Below are positions 1-5,047 of a DNA stretch of 5,047 nt, in pieces. The stretch is from Waddliaceae bacterium (GTDB lineage: Bacteria > Chlamydiota > Chlamydiia > Chlamydiales > SLFE01). The position numbers and the translations under genes are program-made. The DNA lies in NCBI GenBank assembly GCA_007124415.1, contig SLFE01000208.1, forward strand, positions 1 to 5,047. The letters are read 5' to 3'. Positions within the stretch are counted from its first letter, which is position 1; each line of letters opens with the position of its first letter. The notes under the pieces were generated by a model. It saw nothing but the letters and a program-made list of their open reading frames with translations. It did no database searches and was not told where the DNA came from.

Positions 1-47
1 AGCCGACAGACAGCATGAGGATCGTCAAACTTAAAAAAGGGGAAGAG

Positions 48-77
48 AGTATACGAGCATAACGAAACATAATGTAA
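48..77 (-). promoter_or_regulatory. Possible divergent promoter reading out of the window's left edge
   Basis: On the minus strand TTACAT (complement of 72-77) is followed after 18 bases by TATACT (complement of 48-53), a fair sigma70-type pair. Transcription would start near position 41 and run leftward. The only start codon then available is ATG at 16-14, beginning a reading frame that leaves the window after about five residues and has no convincing ribosome binding site. AT-rich spacers produce such matches by chance, so this is a weak call. Confidence 0.2.
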
Positions 78-123
78 GAATATTATTATGGAGCTGTTTA
101 TTGCAACAAGCATAAAATATCTA

Positions 124-167
124 TAGTCAGGCGAAAATCGTTTTGCTATACTGCGCGTTGAGGTGAT
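124..167 (+). promoter_or_regulatory. Putative promoter and strong Shine-Dalgarno for the HIT-domain gene
   Basis: TAGTCA (124-129, four of six matches to TTGACA) lies exactly 17 bases before TATACT (147-152, close to the TATAAT consensus). The predicted start is near 158-160, so the leader would be only about 10-12 bases and begin almost at the Shine-Dalgarno GAGGTGAT (160-167), an eight-base match to the 16S rRNA tail. This site fixes the ATG at 170. An alternative pair, TTGCAA (101-106) and TATAGT (122-127), has a short 15-base spacer and is less likely. The rest of 1-169 shows no convincing gene. Confidence 0.45.
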
Positions 168-169
168 TA

Positions 170-1234
170 ATGCGGTTTATTAAGCTCGCTCCTGCAATAT
201 TTCTTTTTCTAGCTTTTCCTTTGTTCTCCGATATTCCAAAACCCCTCCACGCCCCCAGGGCTTATGACTTGCTCCGGGGTGAAAATCTTAAAATCTGCGT
301 TCCCGCCTGCTATTATTGCGACGATGCGCTCGAAATTCAAAATATCGGCAACCACCAAAGGTTTTGCCAATGGAATGCCGCAGAGCAGGCCGAAACCTAT
401 GACCTTCTTCAAAGAATCGCCAATACCTGGAACAAATCGAACTATGCGCATAACTACCTTGCCTATGGCATGACAACTCCGAACCTCCGCTCCGAAAGGT
501 TCTCATGGGCAGTGATCCCCTATCCCGACAACGGCTGGAATCGCTTAAAACAAATCAGGGTGATCTGGAATGTCGCCTTTGGTTCGCCGCAAAACTCCGA
601 CGAGGAAAGAGTCGCCAAAGCCACTTCCATAAAAGAGCAGACGCAGTACCTGTCCGATCCCTACATGCCTGATTACGGCAGCGGCAAGCCGGCAAAAGAT
701 GCTTTTTGCGACGGTAAAGTCATTGAAAATCAGCGGGTATTTGAAGGAAAGAGGATCAATGTCTTCTACGACCGCGCCCCCGAGAGGATCGTCGACGAAA
801 ACCCTCACTTTTTGATCACTCCCAAAAGACACGCGGTGAAATTGACGGAACTGACTGAAGATGAATACACTGAATCAATGGAAACCGCCCAAAAGATTGC
901 CGATTATTTTCAAAGGGACAACCCGAGATGCACGCTCCATATGCTCCACAAAACCGGAGAAGCCGCCGGACAAACCGTCCCTCACTGGCACTTGCATGTC
1001 ATTGTGGTTAAAGATGATGCCTACCTTCCCTCTTTCCAATTCCCTTGCGTTAAGTCTCCGACAAGCTGCACAAGAATCTCGTCGCCCTTCCTCCACCTTC
1101 AACGACAATTCGGAAGGATTTGGCAGGGATGCCAGAACTTTATCTATTTAATGTTGCCCAATCGAAAGCTGACCGATGAAGAACTGAATGAACGGGTTGC
1201 CTTTTACTCACGGGAATTCGAACAGAGTTTTTGA
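170..1234 (+). CDS. Exported HIT-domain (histidine triad) protein with a degenerate second HIT-like repeat
   Basis: A 354-residue protein with a histidine-triad domain at about residues 178-286. The hallmark His-x-His-x-His is visible at H272, H274 and H276 (VPHWHLHVIVV); in characterised HIT nucleotide hydrolases/transferases the middle His is the nucleophile attacking a nucleoside phosphate, here H274. The segment around PHFLITPKRH (212-221) fits the core HIT strands. Residues 1-20 look like a Sec signal peptide (R2 and K5, hydrophobic 6-19, possible cleavage after S20), which is unusual because most HIT proteins are cytoplasmic. The N-terminal half has C43, C47, C50 and C66, including a CxxC as in zinc-binding HIT/GalT proteins, and resembles the C-terminal half without its triad. 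The start is set by a strong Shine-Dalgarno at 160-167. HIT membership is clear from the motif; the substrate and cellular location are inferred or unknown. Typical HIT proteins are 110-150 residues, so this is a long variant. Confidence 0.85.
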   Translation: MRFIKLAPAIFLFLAFPLFSDIPKPLHAPRAYDLLRGENLKICVPACYYCDDALEIQNIGNHQRFCQWNAAEQAETYDLLQRIANTWNKSNYAHNYLAYGMTTPNLRSERFSWAVIPYPDNGWNRLKQIRVIWNVAFGSPQNSDEERVAKATSIKEQTQYLSDPYMPDYGSGKPAKDAFCDGKVIENQRVFEGKRINVFYDRAPERIVDENPHFLITPKRHAVKLTELTEDEYTESMETAQKIADYFQRDNPRCTLHMLHKTGEAAGQTVPHWHLHVIVVKDDAYLPSFQFPCVKSPTSCTRISSPFLHLQRQFGRIWQGCQNFIYLMLPNRKLTDEELNERVAFYSREFEQSF

Positions 1235-1238
1235 TTTA

Positions 1239-1275
1239 TTAAGCTTTTTTCTGTTAAAAATAAGATAAAGCTTAA
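1239..1275. repeat. 9-bp perfect inverted repeat between the HIT gene and the aldolase gene
   Basis: TTAAGCTTT (1239-1247) and AAAGCTTAA (1267-1275) are perfect reverse complements separated by 19 AT-rich bases, with further weak pairing inside (1252-1255 with 1259-1262). It starts five bases after the HIT gene stop. No T-run follows the 3' arm, so it is not a typical terminator on the + strand. It sits just before the aldolase Shine-Dalgarno AAAGGA (1277-1282), so it could be a stem-loop affecting the aldolase mRNA or a dyad protein-binding site. I see no good promoter in this 54-base spacer, so the aldolase gene may be co-transcribed with the HIT gene. Confidence 0.45.
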
Positions 1276-1288
1276 CAAAGGATTTATT

Positions 1289-2368
1289 ATGACAGTTGCG
1301 CAATTTTCAGAAATTCAAGAACTTCTGGGTAACGAAGCGGAAGATCTGCTCACTTATGAGTGCAAGGCCGTCCCCAAAAAACAACTAAGCCTCCCCGGGA
1401 TCAGCTGGGTGGATCAAGTCACCTGCAACAGCGACCGCAACAACAGAGTGCTTCGCAGCTTAACTTCTCTTTTCAACCATGGAAGGCTTGCAGGAACGGG
1501 CTACCTCTCCCTGCTTCCCGTCGACCAGGGCATCGAACACTCCGCCGGGGCCTCGTTCGCTCCCAACCCCATCTATTTCGATCCGGAAAACATCGTCCGC
1601 TTCGCTATCGAGGCCGGATGCAACGGCGTGGCCTCGACGCTTGGAGTTTTGGGAAACGTCTCGAGAAAGTACGCCCATAAAATCCCTTTTATTCTCAAAC
1701 TCAACCACAATGAACTGCTCACCTATCCTAATAATTACGACCAGATTTTGTTTGCCAGCGTTAAGCAGGCCTATAACATGGGCGCTGTCGCTGTCGGCGC
1801 GACAATCTATTTCGGATCGCCTGAATGCGACCGCCAAATCATCGAGATTTCCGAAGCCTTCGAGATGGCGCACGAACTCGGCATGGCAACGATTCTCTGG
1901 TGCTATCTTAGAAACGAAGCGTTTAAAATCGAGGGGGAAAACTACCACAGCAGCGCCGACCTGACCGGCCAGGCCAACTACCTCGGATCTACAATTCAGG
2001 CCGATATCGTCAAGCAGAAACTGCCGACGCTCAACGGTGGCTATGTAGCGATGAATCAGGAGTATAAAGGCTATGGCAAGTTCAGCGACCTGATGTATGA
2101 AAACCTCTGCACCGATCATCCGATCGACCTTTGCCGTTATCAGGTATTGAACAATTTTGCGGGCAAAGTCGGTTTGATCAACTCAGGAGGCGCTTCGGGC
2201 AAAAACGACAAAGCCCAGGCTGTCCGCACAGCTATCATCAACAAGCGCGCCGGAGGCATGGGACTTATCAGCGGCCGAAAAACTTTTCAAAAACCGATGG
2301 AAGAAGGCATTGAAATGTTCCACGCCATCCAAGACGTTTACCTCAATCCTGAAATCACCATCGCCTAA
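1289..2368 (+). CDS. fbaB: Fructose-bisphosphate aldolase, class I (DhnA/FbaB type)
   Basis: A cytoplasmic glycolytic/gluconeogenic enzyme that reversibly cleaves fructose 1,6-bisphosphate into dihydroxyacetone phosphate and glyceraldehyde 3-phosphate through a Schiff base. The 359-residue length suits the bacterial FbaB branch (E. coli about 350), longer than archaeal relatives of about 260-280. Visible landmarks are LLPVDQGIEH (75-84, acidic active-site residue D79), KLNHNE (137-142), ADIVKQKLPT (238-247, with K242 the expected Schiff-base lysine), and the phosphate-binding loops NSGGASG (298-304) and GLISGRKTFQ (325-334). A TIM-barrel fold is expected. The ATG at 1289 follows AAAGGA at 1277-1282 with a six-base gap. 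Chlamydiae carry this class I type (often named dhnA). The related ADH synthases of archaeal aromatic biosynthesis are shorter and lack the long N-terminal region, so they are less likely. A terminator-like hairpin lies 55 bases after the stop. The gene looks intact. Confidence 0.93.
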   Translation: MTVAQFSEIQELLGNEAEDLLTYECKAVPKKQLSLPGISWVDQVTCNSDRNNRVLRSLTSLFNHGRLAGTGYLSLLPVDQGIEHSAGASFAPNPIYFDPENIVRFAIEAGCNGVASTLGVLGNVSRKYAHKIPFILKLNHNELLTYPNNYDQILFASVKQAYNMGAVAVGATIYFGSPECDRQIIEISEAFEMAHELGMATILWCYLRNEAFKIEGENYHSSADLTGQANYLGSTIQADIVKQKLPTLNGGYVAMNQEYKGYGKFSDLMYENLCTDHPIDLCRYQVLNNFAGKVGLINSGGASGKNDKAQAVRTAIINKRAGGMGLISGRKTFQKPMEEGIEMFHAIQDVYLNPEITIA

Positions 2369-2373
2369 AAAAT

Positions 2374-2416
2374 CGGGATTTGTTAACTTCCCGCATGCAG
2401 GGGCGTAGGCCCCTGC
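2374..2416 (+). other. Two stem-loops in the 3' untranslated region of the aldolase gene
   Basis: The first pairs CGGGA (2374-2378) with TCCCG (2389-2393) around a 10-base loop. The second is a strong perfect 8-bp stem, GCAGGGGC (2397-2404) with GCCCCTGC (2409-2416), closed by a GTAG loop. Neither is followed by a T-run, so neither is a terminator by itself. They lie between the aldolase stop codon and the terminator-like hairpin and could protect the mRNA 3' end or form part of a small RNA. Confidence 0.5.
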
Positions 2417-2422
2417 GGTCAA

Positions 2423-2451
2423 CCTCGCCCTTAAGAGCGAGGATATTTTTT
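2423..2451 (+). terminator. Rho-independent-type terminator after the aldolase gene
   Basis: A GC-rich 6-bp stem, CCTCGC (2423-2428) with GCGAGG (2437-2442), has an 8-base loop and is followed by ATA and six T residues (2446-2451). Position and form fit an intrinsic terminator for the aldolase transcript. The stem is short, so termination may be partial. Its loop strand CCCTTAA (2428-2434) is exactly complementary to the downstream TTAAGGG (2450-2456), allowing a competing fold. Confidence 0.62.
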
Positions 2452-2488
2452 AAGGGAGGGATCTCCTTTATGAGTTAAAACAAAAGGA
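2452..2488 (+). promoter_or_regulatory. Possible folded leader controlling icd translation
   Basis: AAGGGAG (2452-2458) can pair with CTCCTTT (2463-2469) around a GGAT loop, seven pairs including one G-T. The same 3' arm, TCCTTT (2464-2469), is also complementary to the icd Shine-Dalgarno AAAGGA (2483-2488, five bases before the ATG). The two pairings exclude each other, so the first would leave the ribosome site free and the second would hide it. No good promoter for icd is seen; the best is TATGAG (2469-2474) with only a T-rich -35. Complementarity to a purine-rich Shine-Dalgarno easily arises by chance, so the regulatory reading is inference. Confidence 0.3.
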
Positions 2489-2493
2489 CGCCA

Positions 2494-3948
2494 ATGTTCG
2501 GGAAAATTCCCATTACCATAGCATACGGAGATGGAATCGGCCCCGAGATCATGAAAGCGGTCCTTCTGATTCTGCACGAGGCCAAAGCTCCGCTCAAATA
2601 CGACGAGATTGTGATCGGCTCGGAAGTTTACGAGCGCGGCATCATGTCGGGCATCGAACCTGCGTCCTGGAACGTTTTAAAGCGCAACAAAATCTTTCTG
2701 AAAGCTCCGATCACAACGCCGCAGGGAAAGGGAGTCAAAAGCCTGAATGTTACGATCAGAAAGTCGCTGGGCCTATACGCCAATGTCAGACCCTGCAAGT
2801 CCTACAACCCGTTCATCGCTGCCAGGCATCCCGACATGGACGTGGTGATCGTCAGGGAAAACGAAGAAGACCTCTATGGCGGGATCGAGCACCAGCAAAC
2901 CCCCGAGGTCGTACAATGCCTCAAATTGATCAGCGTCCCCGGCTGCGAACGGATTGTCCGCTTCGCCTTTGAGTACGCCAAAGCTTACAACAGAAAAAAA
3001 ATCTCCTGTTTCACAAAAGACAACATTATGAAGCTCTCGGACGGGCTTTTCCATAAGATCTTTGACGAAATCTCCGAGGAGTATCCCGACATTGAATCAG
3101 AGCATATGATCATCGATATCGGAACCGCGCGCCTTGCCGACACGCCTGAAAGGTTCGATGTTGTCGTCGTTCCCAACCTTTACGGAGACATTCTCTCGGA
3201 CGTCGCCGCGCAGATCGCAGGCTCCGTCGGCCTTGTCGGCTCGGCAAACATCGGCACTAGCTGCGCCATGTTCGAGGCCATCCACGGATCGGCTCCCGAT
3301 ATCGCCGGAAAAAACATAGCCAACCCGTCGGGGCTGCTGATGGCCGCCGTCATGATGCTCGTCCACCTCGGCGAAGCGAAAGCCGCCAATTTGATACAAA
3401 ACGCGTGGCTCAAAACTCTCGAAGACGGCATCTACACTCCCGACATCTACAATCCCGCTTTTGCGGCCAAGAAAACAGGCACCCTGGAGTTTGCCGAAGA
3501 AGTTGCCGGCAGGCTCGGCAAAACGCCGCAAAAACAGCCGCACGCCGAGTATCCGAAAAACAAAAAACACACCCTTTTCAACCTCCCCTACAAAAGAACG
3601 AAAAAACCCCCTAAAGAACGGGATCTTGTCGGAATCGATGTTTTTCTCTTTTGGGGGCCCGGACAAGTCGATGCAATCATCGGCGCCCTTCAAGAGATCG
3701 ACAATCCCAATTTCATCATGACAATGGTGACGAATAGAGGAACCAAAGTCTGGCCCGAAGGCCATCCCGAAACATTCTGCACCGACCACTGGAGATGCCG
3801 ATTCAAAGCCAAGAACGGAGCCGCAAGTTATCTCGAGGTCTTGCAGCTCCTCACTCAGCTTCACGAACATGAACTTGAAGTGATAAAAACAGAAAACTTA
3901 TACGAATTTGACGGCAAGCCGACATATTCCTTAGGTCAAGGTGAATAA
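2494..3948 (+). CDS. icd: Isocitrate dehydrogenase, long Thermus/Rickettsia-type, predicted NAD-preferring
   Basis: A cytoplasmic TCA-cycle enzyme that oxidatively decarboxylates isocitrate to 2-oxoglutarate with reduction of NAD or NADP. At 484 residues it matches the Thermus thermophilus/Rickettsia form, a catalytic dehydrogenase (about 1-343) plus an extra C-terminal domain (about 379-484) joined by a Lys/Pro-rich linker. Matching E. coli Icd, the isocitrate and metal residues are present: S83 and N85 in SLNVTIRK, R89, R99 in NVRP, R121 in RENEEDLYGG, Y128, K175 in TKDNIMK, and D232 and D236 in LYGDILSD. SLNVTIRK separates it from isopropylmalate dehydrogenase. In the cofactor loop (264-277), D269, I270 and A276 replace the Lys344, Tyr345 and Val351 of NADP-dependent E. 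coli Icd, predicting NAD use. The ATG follows AAAGGA by five bases. The stop overlaps the next gene's start by one base, implying co-translation. The reaction is well supported; cofactor preference is inferred. Confidence 0.93.
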   Translation: MFGKIPITIAYGDGIGPEIMKAVLLILHEAKAPLKYDEIVIGSEVYERGIMSGIEPASWNVLKRNKIFLKAPITTPQGKGVKSLNVTIRKSLGLYANVRPCKSYNPFIAARHPDMDVVIVRENEEDLYGGIEHQQTPEVVQCLKLISVPGCERIVRFAFEYAKAYNRKKISCFTKDNIMKLSDGLFHKIFDEISEEYPDIESEHMIIDIGTARLADTPERFDVVVVPNLYGDILSDVAAQIAGSVGLVGSANIGTSCAMFEAIHGSAPDIAGKNIANPSGLLMAAVMMLVHLGEAKAANLIQNAWLKTLEDGIYTPDIYNPAFAAKKTGTLEFAEEVAGRLGKTPQKQPHAEYPKNKKHTLFNLPYKRTKKPPKERDLVGIDVFLFWGPGQVDAIIGALQEIDNPNFIMTMVTNRGTKVWPEGHPETFCTDHWRCRFKAKNGAASYLEVLQLLTQLHEHELEVIKTENLYEFDGKPTYSLGQGE

Positions 3949-3950
3949 TG
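3938..3950 (+). promoter_or_regulatory. Shine-Dalgarno and TAATG overlap coupling icd to the TraB-like gene
   Basis: The icd stop (TAA, 3946-3948) shares its last A with the next ATG (3948-3950). AAGGTGA (3938-3944), inside the last icd codons, is a good match to the 16S rRNA tail and fixes this start. Such an overlap usually means translational coupling, with ribosomes finishing icd re-initiating at once. Confidence 0.75.
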
Positions 3951-5047
3951 ATCAAAGACATAACAACTCAATCAGATAGCAATGACTCCAATCCCCTGCC
4001 CGAGGCCGTCACTCATATCAGGCTCGGAAAAAAGGAAATTTACCTCATAGGAACAGCCCACCTGTCGCAAAGAAGCGTCGACGATGTCAGACGGGTTATT
4101 GAATTAGTCAAACCCGATTCCATCTGCGTCGAACTCTGCCCATCCCGCTATAAGGCGATGATCGAAAAGGATACCTGGAAAACCATGGATATCTTTCAAG
4201 TCATCCGCAAGGGAAAAGCGCTGCTGCTTTTAGCGCAGCTCATTATGTCCTCTTTTTATCAGAAGCTCGGCGATCAATTGGGCATTCAGCCCGGAGCCGA
4301 AATGCTCGAAGCTCTCGTAATAGCCAAGCAAACAGGCGCCAAGATCCTGCTGGCCGACCGACCGATTGAAATCACCCTTAAAAGAATCTGGAGGTCTCTT
4401 AGCTTTTTCAGCAAAATGAAAATGCTGACCCAGATCACGACAGGTATTTTCGAGCTTGAGGAAATCGACGACGCCTTGATCGAAGAGATGAAGCAGTCGG
4501 CCCAGCTTGAAGATATGATGGAGGTCTTCGCCAAGTCATTTCCCGAAATCAAGAAAAGGCTGATCGATGAAAGGGACGCCTACCTCGCCCACAACATTAA
4601 AATGGCCGAAGGGGAAAAAATCGTCGCCGTTGTCGGAGCGGGCCACGTCAAAGGCATCATGGCACAATTCAGCAAGGATTGCACGATCGCAGATCTCGAA
4701 GAGATCCCTCCGCCCGGCATATGGGGAAAAGTGTTCAAATGGTCGATTCCCCTCATGATCATCTCCTATCCCGTCATTGGCTTTTTGCAGGGTTTTCAGC
4801 AAGAGTCGCTCGATTCGATATCCATCTGGTTCGCCACACACTGGATATCGGCCGGATTTGCCACAGCTTTGGCACTCGGCCACCCCTTCACCATATTTGT
4901 GGCGGCATTCATTTCGCCGTTTTCAAGCTTAAACCCGCTCATGACAGCGGGCTGGTTTGCAGGCCTTGCCCAGGCTTGGATTAAAAAGCCGACAGTCAGC
5001 GACCTTGAAAACGTTCCTATGGCCATTAAAACAGCGTCAGGCTTTTG
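3948..5047 (+). CDS. TraB/PrgY/Tiki-family membrane protein, 3' end cut by window
   Basis: An open frame of 366 codons reaching the window end without a stop. The family pattern is clear: GTAH (35-38), VELC with E62 (61-64), ERDAYLA (208-214) and GAGHVKG (230-236). These two GxxH motifs plus conserved Glu/Arg define the TraB/PrgY/Tiki superfamily, whose animal Tiki members are metal-dependent proteases and whose enterococcal PrgY limits pheromone activity; for most bacterial members the substrate is unknown. After a soluble N-terminal domain (about 23-250) come hydrophobic segments at about 266-283, 291-311 and 313-345, so it is probably anchored in the inner membrane by its C-terminal part. 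The end GWFAGLAQAW...KKPTVSDLE (335-354) matches the usual family C-terminus, so probably only a few dozen residues are missing. Residues 1-22 are polar and unremarkable. The start is fixed by the coupled Shine-Dalgarno at 3938-3944. Family is well supported; activity and its link to icd are unknown. Confidence 0.88.
   Translation, partial: MIKDITTQSDSNDSNPLPEAVTHIRLGKKEIYLIGTAHLSQRSVDDVRRVIELVKPDSICVELCPSRYKAMIEKDTWKTMDIFQVIRKGKALLLLAQLIMSSFYQKLGDQLGIQPGAEMLEALVIAKQTGAKILLADRPIEITLKRIWRSLSFFSKMKMLTQITTGIFELEEIDDALIEEMKQSAQLEDMMEVFAKSFPEIKKRLIDERDAYLAHNIKMAEGEKIVAVVGAGHVKGIMAQFSKDCTIADLEEIPPPGIWGKVFKWSIPLMIISYPVIGFLQGFQQESLDSISIWFATHWISAGFATALALGHPFTIFVAAFISPFSSLNPLMTAGWFAGLAQAWIKKPTVSDLENVPMAIKTASGF

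Noticed and set aside
3..62. A frame ending in TAA at 60-62 that could be the tail of an upstream gene
   Set aside because: Only about 19 codons are visible with nothing recognisable; any sequence edge gives such a tail.
88..126. A 12-codon ORF (ATG at 88) in the first intergenic region
   Set aside because: There is no good Shine-Dalgarno and it ends before the predicted transcription start of the HIT gene.
1030..1160. Possible frameshift near the end of the HIT protein, where the sequence becomes Ser/Pro/Arg-rich
   Set aside because: The downstream frame continues with a segment (about residues 313-351) resembling the one after the first HIT-like copy, and neither alternative frame gives a better continuation.
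1460..2119. A 219-codon open frame on the minus strand inside the aldolase gene
   Set aside because: It lies wholly antisense to a well-conserved enzyme, has no recognisable motif, and open antisense frames are common in balanced-GC coding sequence.
2397..2416. The GCAGGGGC/GCCCCTGC hairpin as the aldolase terminator
   Set aside because: The stem is strong but followed by GGTCAACC rather than a T-run; the next hairpin at 2423-2451 fits better.
3097..3870. A 257-codon open frame on the minus strand inside icd
   Set aside because: It is antisense to conserved icd catalytic and C-terminal domains. Its composition looks like a complement shadow and no motif is recognised.
4536..4883. A 115-codon minus-strand frame and shorter frames within 4286-5026
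   Set aside because: All are shadows of the + strand TraB-family gene, whose motifs run continuously through this region.

Overview
The window holds four protein genes, all on the + strand. Base composition is close to balanced. The gene set suggests an environmental (amoeba-associated) member of the Chlamydiota. It has a class I DhnA/FbaB-type fructose-bisphosphate aldolase like the chlamydial one, a long isocitrate dehydrogenase of the Thermus/Rickettsia type (classical Chlamydiaceae lack this enzyme; Parachlamydia-like lineages keep a full TCA cycle), and an exported HIT-domain protein. This is inferred from protein families only; no rRNA or marker gene is present, and a rickettsia-like or other host-associated bacterium is not excluded.

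Layout: 1-169 is intergenic, with a plausible promoter for the first gene and a weaker possible divergent promoter on the other strand. 170-1234 encodes an exported HIT-domain protein whose N-terminal half looks like a decayed copy of its C-terminal half. A short AT-rich spacer with a 9-bp inverted repeat separates it from the aldolase gene (1289-2368). 2369-2493 is an unusually structured spacer: two stem-loops, a rho-independent-type terminator, then a hairpin whose 3' arm can instead pair with the next gene's Shine-Dalgarno. 2494-3948 encodes a 484-residue isocitrate dehydrogenase, overlapping by one base (TAATG) a TraB/PrgY-family membrane protein that runs off the window end (3948-5047).

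The aldolase (glycolysis/gluconeogenesis) and isocitrate dehydrogenase (TCA cycle) are central-carbon enzymes. The terminator between them suggests two transcription units, the second pairing icd with the TraB-like gene. The most notable biochemical reading is that the isocitrate dehydrogenase carries Asp-Ile-Ala at the positions that make relatives NAD-dependent, instead of the Lys-Tyr-Val of NADP-dependent E. coli Icd. I found no phage, insertion sequence, CRISPR, tRNA or rRNA, and no clear sign of an entirely new multi-gene system. The interesting points are the HIT duplication, the cofactor switch and the folded fba-icd spacer.
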